A DNA stretch of 64,000 nt from Bacteroidota bacterium. GTDB lineage: Bacteria; Bacteroidota; Bacteroidia; Chitinophagales; Saprospiraceae. The translations under genes were made by a program, and so were the position numbers. The notes under the pieces are model-generated. The model did not search any database. It worked only from the letters and a program-made list of their open reading frames with translations, and was not told the DNA's origin. The stretch's first letter is position 1; every line of letters starts with the position of its first letter. The DNA lies in contig CAUJDW010000079.1 of NCBI GenBank assembly GCA_963169455.1, positions 42,709 through 106,708 of the forward strand. Reading direction: 5' to 3'. Shown here one piece after another: positions 1 through 8,079 of the stretch.

Positions 1-1692
1 TTCTGCTTCGGTTTGAATATTCAGCACCACCCCTCCGACGTCCACTTTGTGCATGACATCTCTGGACTGAATTTTCATCACCACCGGGAAGCCGGCCGTT
101 TGCACGAGCCGTGCGGCTTCCTCTTCGGAAGTGGCCAGCGCGCCTTCCGGAGCCGGAAGCCCGTATTCTTTCAGCAATTCGACGGCTTCATACTCCTGAA
201 GGTAGTTAAAACCTTCTTCGGCTGCATGCTGTAGTATGGCCGTCGCCTTCAGCCGGCCGCTGGCGGGCGTTGCGCCGTCGGTTTTTCCCGCTTTCCGCCG
301 CAGGAGTTGCCCGAAATGGCAGGTGGTGGAGAAAGCTTTGGCCATGGATTCGGGCAGGATGTAATGCGGGATGTTATTTTGCTGGAGGATCCGGATACCT
401 GAAGCGACATCGGTTTCACCCATGAATGATGTATAAACCGGCTTGTTGAACTTTTTGGCCGCTTCCACGACCTGAAGCGCGATCGCGTCGATATCGGTCA
501 TGGACTGGGGCGTCAGGATCACGAACACCCCATCTACATTTTCGTCCCGGAAGGCCGCCTCCATGGCCGCTTCGTAACGATCGGCCGTGGCGTCGCCGAT
601 CACATCGACGGGGTTCTGGATGTTGGCTGTATTGGGAAGCGCCTTTTTCAATGCCTTTGTCGTTTCCTCCGAGAAGCGGGCCAGTTGGAGGCCCTGCCTT
701 ACTGCGGCATCCGTTGTGAGCACGCCGGGCCCACCTGCGTTGGTGATGATGGCGACCCGGTTGGATTCGGGTATCGGCGCATAGGCGAAGGCCGTGGCGA
801 TATTGAACATCTCCTCGATATGTTCGCAGCGGATAATGCCCGCCTGTTCGAATGCGGCCTCGCAGATGTCGTCGCTGCCGGCCAGCGAGCCCGTATGCGA
901 GGCGGCTGCCGAAGCGCCTTCCTGCGTGCGCCCGGATTTGATGGCCAGCACGGGCTTGCCGCTTTGCTCGCGTATGTCCCTGGCGGCCTGCATCAGGGCC
1001 CGCCCGTCGGTGACTTCTTCGAGGTACAGGAGGATGACGCGGGTCTTTTCATCCCGCATCAGGTAGTACAGGAGGTCAATTTCAGAGATGTCGGCTTTGT
1101 TGCCGAAGCTGACGAATTTGGAGAAGCCGATCCCTTTGGCGTGGGCGTAGTCGAGCACGGCGGTGCACAGGGCGCCGCTCTGGGAGAGGAAGCCGATGTT
1201 GCCGGCGGCCGGCATCTGGCGGGCGAAGGAAGCGTTGAGCCGCACCGCGGGGTCGGTATTGATCAGGCCCAGGCAATTGGGCCCGATGAATGAAATGCCG
1301 TATTTGCCGGCGATCTCCAGGAGTTGTTTTTCCCGCTCCGCCCCTTTTTCCCCCACTTCCCGGAAGCCTGCGGAGATGATGATCACGGATTTGACGCCCT
1401 TTTGCCCGCATTGTTCCAGGGCCAGGTTGGCGACCGTGCTGGGAAAAACGATGACGCCCAGGTCGATGGGGTCGTCGATGTCGGTAACGTACTTAAAAGC
1501 TTTTATGCCGGCGATATGTTTTTTGCCCGGGCTGACAGGCAGGATGAGCCCGTTGAATTCCCCCGACAGGATGCTGTAGAGGATGTCAAAAGGCACCGTG
1601 CCCTTTTTCGTATTGGCCCCGATGACGGCTACGGAGGAAGGGTTAAATATCTTTTCCAGGTTCTCCTGGTGCAGGGCGGATCGGTTGGGCAT
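1..1692 (-). CDS. Acyl-CoA synthetase (ADP-forming), 3' end cut by window
   Basis: The gene reads off the left edge; 564 codons are present and no stop is seen. Family role: reversible conversion of acetyl- or other acyl-CoA with ADP and phosphate to acid plus ATP, or a related protein acyltransferase. The N-terminal CoA-binding Rossmann segment (NPSSVAVIGA near residue 17) is followed by FIGPNCLGL, GFLSQSGAL and the HTGSLAGSD motif carrying the expected phosphohistidine. After about residue 480 an ATP-grasp region begins (EYGLPAPEG, HKVDVGGVV), so this is the fused alpha-beta form. The ATG at 1692 directly precedes MPNRSALHQENL. It lies 11 bases after the acyl carrier protein gene on the same strand, so co-transcription is likely. 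A Pat-type acetyltransferase would need a GNAT domain, which is not seen in the visible part. Confidence 0.85.
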   Translation of the reverse strand, partial: MPNRSALHQENLEKIFNPSSVAVIGANTKKGTVPFDILYSILSGEFNGLILPVSPGKKHIAGIKAFKYVTDIDDPIDLGVIVFPSTVANLALEQCGQKGVKSVIIISAGFREVGEKGAEREKQLLEIAGKYGISFIGPNCLGLINTDPAVRLNASFARQMPAAGNIGFLSQSGALCTAVLDYAHAKGIGFSKFVSFGNKADISEIDLLYYLMRDEKTRVILLYLEEVTDGRALMQAARDIREQSGKPVLAIKSGRTQEGASAAASHTGSLAGSDDICEAAFEQAGIIRCEHIEEMFNIATAFAYAPIPESNRVAIITNAGGPGVLTTDAAVRQGLQLARFSEETTKALKKALPNTANIQNPVDVIGDATADRYEAAMEAAFRDENVDGVFVILTPQSMTDIDAIALQVVEAAKKFNKPVYTSFMGETDVASGIRILQQNNIPHYILPESMAKAFSTTCHFGQLLRRKAGKTDGATPASGRLKATAILQHAAEEGFNYLQEYEAVELLKEYGLPAPEGALATSEEEAARLVQTAGFPVVMKIQSRDVMHKVDVGGVVLNIQTEAE

Positions 1693-1703
1693 AGGGGCGG
1701 GCG

Positions 1704-1943
1704 TTAAACATACTGAGCGATAAAATCGACGGCGGAGCCGACCGTCTGCACTTCCAGCGCCTTGTCTTCATCCATTTCGATGCCGAACTCCTCTTCGAAG
1801 CCCGCCACCAACTGAAGGCTTTGCATAGAGTCGGCGCCGAGGTCAAACACGAAATTGTCGTCTTCGCCTATCAGCGAAGCCTCGGTGTCCAGCACTTCGG
1901 CAATGACTTTGAGGACTCTGTCCTTGATTTCGTTCCTTTCCAT
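1704..1943 (-). CDS. Acyl carrier protein
   Basis: A 79-residue acidic protein with the phosphopantetheine attachment motif GADSMQSLQ, the serine near residue 38. Length and the D-S-[ML] core match bacterial ACPs that carry acyl chains as thioesters. I start it at ATG 1943 (MERNEIKDRV); an in-frame TTG nine bases upstream gives a longer but less typical N-terminus. It immediately precedes the ADP-forming acyl-CoA synthetase on the same strand. No fatty-acid elongation genes lie nearby, so it may be an accessory ACP rather than the housekeeping acpP. Confidence 0.85.
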   Translation of the reverse strand: MERNEIKDRVLKVIAEVLDTEASLIGEDDNFVFDLGADSMQSLQLVAGFEEEFGIEMDEDKALEVQTVGSAVDFIAQYV

Positions 1944-2071
1944 AATGCACAAATTAGATTGGGGATATGGCTGGTGAAGTTGTGAGGATAGGAAAAGAAA
2001 TTTCGGGAATGGCGGCGGGAAAAAAGGTGATATATGTCATAGGCGCCAGTGATTCCTGTCAATATGGAGCC

Positions 2072-3625
2072 TCAGCCCGCCCAGCCTTCTCTGTCGAGGC
2101 TGCGGAAATGGATCGCCTCCGCCAGATGCTCTATTTTGATTTCCCCGCTGCCGGCCAGGTCGGCGGTGGTGCGCGCCACTTTCAGGATGCGGTCGTAGGC
2201 GCGGGCGGAGAGCTGCAGCTTTTCCATGGCCTTTTTGATGAGCAGGATGCCGGTGGGGCCCACCTGGCAGACATCGCGCACCATGCGGCTGGGCATCTGG
2301 GCGTTGGCGAAGATGTTGGGCAAATCCTTGAAGCGCACGGCCTGCATCTCGCGGGCGCGGAGTACGCGGGCGGCAATGTCCCTGCTGGATTCGGCGGGCA
2401 TGGCATTGCTGGAAATTTCGTCGATGGACACCGGCGTCACCTCCACGTGCAGGTCGATGCGGTCGAGCAGGGGCCCGCTGATCTTGTTGAGGTAGCGCTG
2501 GATGACGCCCGGGCCGCAGACGCATTCCTTTTCGGGATGGTTGTAGTAGCCGCAGGGGCAGGGGTTCATGGAGGCGATGAGCATGAAGTTGGCGGGATAG
2601 TCCACCGAAATACGGGCGCGGGAGATGGTGACGCGGCGCTCTTCCATGGGCTGGCGCAGCACCTCCAGCACCGTGCGTTTGAACTCGGGCAGTTCGTCGA
2701 GAAACAGCACGCCGTTGTGAGCCAGTGAAATTTCGCCCGGCATGGGGTTGGAGCCTCCGCCGACGAGGGCGACGTCGCTGATGGTGTGGTGCGGCGCTCG
2801 GAAAGGGCGGGTGGAGATGAGCGCCGACTCAGGAGGCAGGGCGCCGGCCACGGAGTGGATCTTGGTCGTCTCCAGGGCTTCGTGCAGGTTGAGCGGCGGC
2901 AGGATGGTGGGCAGGCGGCGCGCCAGCATCGTTTTGCCCGCGCCCGGCGGGCCGATGAGGATGGCGTTGTGCCCCCCGGCCGCGGCGATCTCCAGGGCGC
3001 GTTTGATGTTCTGCTGGCCCTTGACATCGGAAAAATCCACCTCGTAGGCGTTCTGGGATTCGAAGAACTCCTCGCGGGTGAGCACCAGCTTGGGCTCTAT
3101 TTTCAACCGCCCCTCGATGAAGTCCACCGCTTCCCGCAGCGTGCTGACGCCAAAGACGTCGAGTTCGCTGACGATGGCCGCCTCGCGGGCGTTCTGTTTG
3201 GGCAGGATAAACCCCTTGAGCCCTTCCTTGCGCGCGCGGATGGCAATGGGCAGGGCGCCCTTGATGGGCCGCAGGCTCCCGTCGAGGGCCAGTTCGCCCA
3301 TGATGAGGTAGCGGTTCAGCTCGGCGCTTTCTATCTGCCCTGTAGCGGCCAGGCACGACATGGCGATGGGCAGGTCGTAGGCGGAGCCCTCCTTGCGGAT
3401 GTCCGCCGGAGCCAGGTTGACCACGGTTTTGACCCGCATCAAACGCAGCCCGATATTCTGGATGGCGGCTTCGATGCGCTGAAAGCCTTCCCGGACAGCG
3501 TTGTCGGGCAGGCCTACGAGGTGGTAAAAGTTGCCCTGCAAAACGGCGCCTCCGGTGTTCACTTCCACGGCGATCGTGCGGGCATCCACGCCGTGTACCG
3601 CGCCGGCAAAAGTGTTTACCAGCAT
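2072..3625 (-). CDS. YifB/ComM family Mg-chelatase-like AAA+ ATPase
   Basis: 517 residues, the normal size for YifB/ComM. An N-terminal Lon-protease-like fold (residues 1-170) carries the family signature NTGGAVLQGNFYHLVGLPD. The AAA+ core has Walker A GPPGAGKT near residue 225, Walker B VLFLDELPEF, and the Cys cluster CPCGYYNHPEKECVC typical of the family, followed by SGPLLDRIDL. ComM is a hexameric helicase promoting branch migration during integration of transforming DNA. No competence genes are adjacent. Three TTACCC units spaced exactly 10 bp lie about 90 bp upstream of the ATG. Confidence 0.93.
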   Translation of the reverse strand: MLVNTFAGAVHGVDARTIAVEVNTGGAVLQGNFYHLVGLPDNAVREGFQRIEAAIQNIGLRLMRVKTVVNLAPADIRKEGSAYDLPIAMSCLAATGQIESAELNRYLIMGELALDGSLRPIKGALPIAIRARKEGLKGFILPKQNAREAAIVSELDVFGVSTLREAVDFIEGRLKIEPKLVLTREEFFESQNAYEVDFSDVKGQQNIKRALEIAAAGGHNAILIGPPGAGKTMLARRLPTILPPLNLHEALETTKIHSVAGALPPESALISTRPFRAPHHTISDVALVGGGSNPMPGEISLAHNGVLFLDELPEFKRTVLEVLRQPMEERRVTISRARISVDYPANFMLIASMNPCPCGYYNHPEKECVCGPGVIQRYLNKISGPLLDRIDLHVEVTPVSIDEISSNAMPAESSRDIAARVLRAREMQAVRFKDLPNIFANAQMPSRMVRDVCQVGPTGILLIKKAMEKLQLSARAYDRILKVARTTADLAGSGEIKIEHLAEAIHFRSLDREGWAG

Positions 3626-3715
3626 CGCATCAGCTTTTCGGGCTTGAATAATCCTTCCATGGTTGCTTTGGTTGCGGATTAAAAATAGGAAATAAATCCA
3701 CAGCGAAAGACGGGA

Positions 3716-3741
3716 TTACCCAAGATTACCCAATTTTACCC
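3716..3741. repeat. Phased TTACCC array, 3 copies at 10-bp spacing
   Basis: TTACCC occurs at 3716, 3726 and 3736, exactly 10 bp apart, with A/T-rich four-base spacers. It lies between the yifB/comM start and the end of the PIG-L gene, so it is upstream of yifB/comM. A five-copy version with the same spacing lies at 9894-9939. Function unknown; one-helical-turn spacing suggests a protein-binding site. Confidence 0.6.
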
Positions 3742-3777
3742 AGAGCCAGATGCGGGTGTGCGGTGCACGAAATACGC

Positions 3778-5331
3778 TCATTCAAAAATGACCGTTCCAA
3801 ACCGCTCCGGCTTGTGGAAGCTCCCCTGTGTCGGCGACCAGGCCATGTACTTCAGGGGGCTGGCGTCCTGGTTGATGCGGTAGAAATTGATCTTCCAGGC
3901 GGAATCCTTTAGTTGATCCGGGTGAAAGCCCGGGGCGATCTCCGCAAAGGGTATGGCGATCTCCACCGTCCAGTTCCGGTCGGTATCCTGGCGGTTGCCG
4001 GTAGTGCCGTCCAGGTGTACGGCTGTTCGGATGCCTTTCAGGTTGTACTTCGAGGTTTCTTCCACGTCGATATCCTGAGGGGCCACGATGTAGCTGTCGT
4101 AGAGCACATTTTTGGGGGAGACTTCTATTTCGACATAGTCATTCGGGTTGCTGTCGTCGGTATCGATGAACACTTCCACGGCTTCCTCCTTCCACAGGTG
4201 CTCGTCTCTTTTGGCAAAACTGCTGTGAATGTCGCGGTCATTGCAGCTGAAAGCGATGTAGAGGTGGGTGTCGTCATACGCCACCTGGGCGTAGGTTTCG
4301 TAGGCGGGGTCGCCGGTTGGCTCCAGGGTGAGGCTGTTTTTCAGGTAGGCCCGGACGGCTTTCCGGTAAACGGGCTCGTCCAGGCGCCCGTCCATTATGA
4401 GCGTTTCGGCGGTTCGGATAGCTTTCACGAAAGGTGTTGGGCTGCCGAGCATGGGGAATAGCTGCCGGATGGAGGCTTCGTCGGGCTGGCGGCCGTATTC
4501 GCAGACCTCGAAAGCTTCTGCCTCCTGCACAGCGGCGGCCGTTTCGGGGCCGTACCATTTCTCAAGCGCAGCCTTCACTTCCGGGCGTATGGGGCGCTCC
4601 CGGAGGGTGGACAACCACTGTTTGCGTTCGGCTTCCCCCTGCGGCACCTGATCGAGGGCCTGAGCCGTCCAGGGCAGCCACTCATACATCTGGGAGACAT
4701 GGGCGTCGAGGCAATCGATTTTGTTCTCAAAAACGGAGCTGATATCGACCGCGATATGCGGCTCGAAAGGGTTGGGTTTCTGAAAGCGGTCCTGGCAGTA
4801 CAGGAATACCGGGTTTTTCTCCAGCGGGGGCGTGTCGGAGGCCACGTTGGGCACGATCACCATGTAGGCGGCGTCCTGTACTACCAGGCCGGTATTGCGG
4901 TGGTCGGGGTGATAGTCATTGGGGCGGGAGGCGATGACCACATCCGCCTTCCACTGCCGGATGCGCCGGATAATCTGCAGGCGCACATCGAGGGAAGGTT
5001 CGAGTTCCCCGTCGTGGTTGTCGAGCACCTCGTATTCTTCGATGCCAAGGCGCCGGGCGGATTCTTCAGCTTCCGCCCGGCGGCGTTTGGCCAGGGCGCC
5101 GCCGCCCATGCTCTGGTGGCCGGCGTCGCCATTGGTCAGGGAGAGAAATTTCACCTTATGCCCCATGCCGGCCCAGAGGGCTGCCGTTCCGCCCGCGCAA
5201 TAATCCGGGTCATCGGGGTGGGCGCCGATGACGATGACCCGCAGCGGCTTTTCCTGGGCGTGGATGGGGTTCGAAAAAAGCGGCAAAAGCAGCAAAGCGC
5301 TGGATAACCTAAGCAGAAAAGAGGTGCTCAT
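3778..5331 (-). CDS. Secreted PIG-L family deacetylase with C-terminal CBM9-like domain
   Basis: 517 residues with a signal peptide (MSTSFLLRLSSALLLLPLF, cleavage near HAQ). The PIG-L/LmbE domain spans about residues 30-250: the metal motif AHPDD follows VIVIGA, and NDYHPDHRNT supplies the distal histidines. The family removes N-acyl groups from sugars or related amides using zinc. From about residue 300 the sequence changes to a CBM9/DOMON-like beta-sandwich (DGRLDEPVYRKA, DDTHLYIAF, EEAVEVFIDTDD), probably binding carbohydrate. No T9SS tail is visible, so it probably stays in the periplasm or is released. The substrate cannot be told from sequence. It precedes no partner glycosyltransferase. 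Confidence 0.85.
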   Translation of the reverse strand: MSTSFLLRLSSALLLLPLFSNPIHAQEKPLRVIVIGAHPDDPDYCAGGTAALWAGMGHKVKFLSLTNGDAGHQSMGGGALAKRRRAEAEESARRLGIEEYEVLDNHDGELEPSLDVRLQIIRRIRQWKADVVIASRPNDYHPDHRNTGLVVQDAAYMVIVPNVASDTPPLEKNPVFLYCQDRFQKPNPFEPHIAVDISSVFENKIDCLDAHVSQMYEWLPWTAQALDQVPQGEAERKQWLSTLRERPIRPEVKAALEKWYGPETAAAVQEAEAFEVCEYGRQPDEASIRQLFPMLGSPTPFVKAIRTAETLIMDGRLDEPVYRKAVRAYLKNSLTLEPTGDPAYETYAQVAYDDTHLYIAFSCNDRDIHSSFAKRDEHLWKEEAVEVFIDTDDSNPNDYVEIEVSPKNVLYDSYIVAPQDIDVEETSKYNLKGIRTAVHLDGTTGNRQDTDRNWTVEIAIPFAEIAPGFHPDQLKDSAWKINFYRINQDASPLKYMAWSPTQGSFHKPERFGTVIFE

Positions 5332-5363
5332 TTTGTTGGTTTTGGTTTCGAAGCAGGCAATGG

Positions 5364-6515
5364 TTACTGCTTCGAAATTACAACTTTCTGGGTAAGCTGT
5401 TGCCCCTGGCTGATCACTGCCAGATAATAAATGCCATCCTGCAGCTGGCCGGTGTCGATGGCCACGGATTGCGGGCCGGCCTGCCCGGCGCCTTCTTTCA
5501 CCACCCTCAGGAGGTTGCCTTCCTTGTTGCGCAATTCGATGCGGACATCGCCGGCTTTTTCCAGGGTGTACTGCAGCGTCACTTCTTTGGACGCCGGGTT
5601 GGGGAATACCTTCACCTTGCTGAAAAGGGGTTCGGCGGCGGGTTTATCCGTAGCATCCGGATCGAGCAGCAGGAATCGGCCTCTGTGCATGTCGGGCCTG
5701 CCGGGCAGGGCCTGCCGGGGGCCTTTGGGGCTGTGTTTCCAATCCCGGCCCTGTTCCTTATTCCCGGGCCCGGGGCGGTATTTTTGGATGATGCCCCTGA
5801 TGTCCTGGCTCCACTTTTCCTGTTGCGGCTGAATATCCGCCATCAGCCCTTCGATGTCGGCTTCGTATTTATCGGCCAGGGCCTTGAGTGCATCCATATC
5901 TTCCTGGTAGCTTTCCCGCAATTTTTGGAAATCTTCCCGGCTTTTGTTTTCATCCTGTTTCAGGGCGCGTTTTTCCTGCCGCATAGCGGTGAGGGCGGTG
6001 CGCAGGGCGGCGATCCGGGCCTTGTCTTCCGCGCTCAGTTTTTCCTCCAGTCTGGCCCTTTGGGCGCGCAGGACGGGCAGGATGTTTTCCGTGCGGTAGG
6101 TTTTCAGCTCACTTCTCAGCGCTGCTTTTTCCTCTTTGCCGATATGGTGGCGGGGGCCGGCGGGCCGCTCCTGCCTCATTTGCTGCAGGCGGGCTTTCTG
6201 TTCTTCGGTGAGGATTTTTTCCACGGCGGCCTTGTGTTCGGTTCTCTGTTTCCGGAAAGCATCACGGCGCGCTTCGGGGGTTTCGAAATCCTGCTTTTCG
6301 AGCGCTGCCCGCTCCGTTTCGAAAGCAGCTTTCAACTCGTCCACCCGGGCCTTTTGGGCCTCCGTCAGCTGGAGTTCCGATTCAAGCCTGTCGAGCTCAA
6401 AGAAAGGGTGCGGGTGGTGGAGCTTCCCGTGGCGGCCCTGTGCGCCGAGGGAGGCGGCCAGGAAAAGCAGGGCGCCCGTGAAGAGGGCGAAGAAAAATTG
6501 CTGATTCGATTTCAT
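5364..6515 (-). CDS. LTXXQ (Spy/CpxP-like) protein with T9SS C-terminal sorting domain
   Basis: 383 residues. A signal peptide (MKSNQQFFFALFTGALLFL) is followed by a long charged helical region with two LTXXQ-type motifs (LQLTEAQKARVDEL and ILTEEQKARLQQM), as in Spy/CpxP periplasmic chaperone or metal-resistance proteins. A second coiled-coil stretch covers about residues 130-240. The last 80 residues form a type A T9SS sorting domain (KVFPNPASKEVTLQYTLE ... TQKVVISKQ), so the protein is predicted to reach the cell surface. It lies downstream of a CnrX-like gene and a sigma/anti-sigma pair, with a 134-base gap. The Spy-like plus T9SS combination is unusual. Confidence 0.8.
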   Translation of the reverse strand: MKSNQQFFFALFTGALLFLAASLGAQGRHGKLHHPHPFFELDRLESELQLTEAQKARVDELKAAFETERAALEKQDFETPEARRDAFRKQRTEHKAAVEKILTEEQKARLQQMRQERPAGPRHHIGKEEKAALRSELKTYRTENILPVLRAQRARLEEKLSAEDKARIAALRTALTAMRQEKRALKQDENKSREDFQKLRESYQEDMDALKALADKYEADIEGLMADIQPQQEKWSQDIRGIIQKYRPGPGNKEQGRDWKHSPKGPRQALPGRPDMHRGRFLLLDPDATDKPAAEPLFSKVKVFPNPASKEVTLQYTLEKAGDVRIELRNKEGNLLRVVKEGAGQAGPQSVAIDTGQLQDGIYYLAVISQGQQLTQKVVISKQ

Positions 6516-6649
6516 GGTGCAATGGTTTTAATGAAATAACCGGAGCCCGTGGGCCCAATTACTTTACATGGTCATTTCCAGGTTTGGTATTGGATCGATT
6601 TGCCGCCGGAGGTTTAACCGGAGCGCGGCCTTTTTGTCTATTGACTGCT

Positions 6650-7054
6650 CTACTGCTCCGTTTTTTCCCGGAAGGGGCGTTTTTTTCCCGGATGCTTCTT
6701 AAAATCCCGGAACCGGCGGGAGAATTGTTCCAGCCGCTCCACCTGCTCTGTCGAGAGCATGGGTTTGACTTCCAGGTGCATGGAGTCGATCAGTTGCCGC
6801 TGGCGGAGCCGGCTTTCCCGGTTGTTGGCGGCGATGTGGCCGGCATAGCGCTCGACGATGGGTTCCAGTTGCCGGCGTTGTTCCGCACTGGGTTGAATGA
6901 TCCGGAAGAAGTTGTTCTCGAAGCCTTCCGAATAGCGCATCTGGGCCACCCGCTGAATTCTTTTCACCGACATGGCCCTGTGGGTGTAAAAACCCGCTCC
7001 GAAGCCCACGGCCAGCAGCAGGATGGCAGCTATGATGATCTGATAAGTTTTCAT
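6650..7054 (-). CDS. Membrane-anchored Spy/CnrX-like periplasmic protein
   Basis: 134 residues starting at ATG 7054 (MKTYQIIIAAILLLAVGFG); a longer in-frame start at 7093 would overlap the anti-sigma gene and spoil the N-terminal membrane helix. One transmembrane segment (residues 4-22) is followed by a helical domain with LTXXQ-like repeats (QPSAEQRRQLEPIV, MLSTEQVERLEQF). The architecture matches the Metal_resist/CnrX group, whose members sense metal or envelope stress and act on an anti-sigma factor. It sits 10 bases after the anti-sigma gene, third in a sigma/anti-sigma/sensor cluster. The ligand is unknown; no conserved His-rich site is evident. Confidence 0.75.
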   Translation of the reverse strand: MKTYQIIIAAILLLAVGFGAGFYTHRAMSVKRIQRVAQMRYSEGFENNFFRIIQPSAEQRRQLEPIVERYAGHIAANNRESRLRQRQLIDSMHLEVKPMLSTEQVERLEQFSRRFRDFKKHPGKKRPFREKTEQ

Positions 7055-7064
7055 GGCCAATAAT

Positions 7065-7460
7065 TTAATCAACCAGTAAGGTGACAGCGTCATCGGGCGA
7101 AAGGCTTTCCAGGCCGAGGATGGCGTCGGCGTCGAGGCGGCCTTCCGGCAAGTAGAGGCTGACCAGGGCCAGAGCGAAAATCAGCAGGCAGGCGGCGGCG
7201 GCTCTCATCAACCAGGTGATGATGCGGGCTTCCTTTTGCCGTTCACGCACCGCGGCCATGGCCCGGCCCGCGAAAGCGGCGGAAGGTTCCGGCTGAAGGC
7301 CCGCCAGCAGGCCCCGCAGGTTTTCCAGTTGCTGTTGTTCGCGGCGCAGCGCTTCCGACCCGGCCAGGGCGGTTTCCAGCAAGGCCTGTTCTTCCGGGCT
7401 CAGGCTTTCGTCCAGCGCGCGGAGCATCAGTTGGCGCCCAATGTCTTCGTTTACAGCCAT
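7065..7460 (-). CDS. Putative anti-sigma factor, single-pass membrane protein
   Basis: 131 residues. The N-terminal 70 residues are helical and acidic (LSPEEQALLETALAGSEALR), like the sigma-binding part of anti-sigma factors but without the HxxxCxxC zinc motif. A single transmembrane helix (AAAACLLIFALALVSLYL, about residues 87-104) is followed by a short tail of about 27 residues. The gene overlaps the upstream ECF sigma gene by 10 bases, implying translational coupling, and precedes a CnrX-like sensor. The call rests mainly on context and topology; primary similarity is weak. Confidence 0.7.
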   Translation of the reverse strand: MAVNEDIGRQLMLRALDESLSPEEQALLETALAGSEALRREQQQLENLRGLLAGLQPEPSAAFAGRAMAAVRERQKEARIITWLMRAAAACLLIFALALVSLYLPEGRLDADAILGLESLSPDDAVTLLVD

Positions 7461-8005
7461 TTTTCCAGTATTTCTCTGAGTTTCTTTTGCCCCCTGGCCA
7501 GGCGCGAGGCGACGGTGCCCTGGGGCAATTCCAATATATCTGCCGTTTCTCTAACCGAATAGCCGTCGATGAGGCGGAGCACCACGACGCTGCGGAACTC
7601 CGGTTCGAGTTCGTGCAGGGCTTTTCGGAGCGCTTCCCGCATGTCCTGCCTGCCGGGGTTCATCCCGGGGTCTTCCCGCTCCTCTGTGCTTCCCTCCCGC
7701 CTGATGGCGGACATCCAGCGGTTTTTCCGCTGCCGCCGCTTCAGCTCGTCGATCGAGAGGTTGATCGCGATGCGGCACAGGTAGGCGCCTACCTCCGCTT
7801 CCCCCCTGAACTTCGACAGCGACTGGAAGAAGCGGATAAAGGTTTCCTGCGCCACGTCATCTGCCCCGGCGGCGCCGCCCAGCATGCCTGCGGCGGTTGC
7901 CCGCACCAGCCTCTCGTGCTGAGCCACGATCTGGCGAAAGGCTTCCTGGTCGCCCAAACGGGCGCGTTCTACCAGGGGCAGGGCGGATGGGATACGCTTG
8001 GGCAA
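7451..8005 (-). CDS. ECF-type RNA polymerase sigma factor
   Basis: 184 residues, normal for an ECF sigma factor. Region 2 is seen at QHERLVRATAAGML ... DDVAQETFIRFFQSLSKFRG, with the DxAQETFxR core recognition motif. Region 4 is ELEPEFRSVVVLRLIDGYSV followed by a helix-turn-helix (ELPQGTVASRLARGQKKL). It heads a three-gene unit with an overlapping anti-sigma gene and a membrane-anchored Spy/CnrX-like protein, so it is probably released on envelope or metal stress. The LTXXQ-T9SS gene just downstream is a plausible target or operon member. Confidence 0.93.
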   Translation of the reverse strand: MPKRIPSALPLVERARLGDQEAFRQIVAQHERLVRATAAGMLGGAAGADDVAQETFIRFFQSLSKFRGEAEVGAYLCRIAINLSIDELKRRQRKNRWMSAIRREGSTEEREDPGMNPGRQDMREALRKALHELEPEFRSVVVLRLIDGYSVRETADILELPQGTVASRLARGQKKLREILEKWL

Positions 8006-8079
8006 TAATGCGCTTTTATGATTAGACTGCGGCGGGCTTGGTTTTTTTCCGGGAGTGTGGAAATTTTTTTTGGAAAGCC

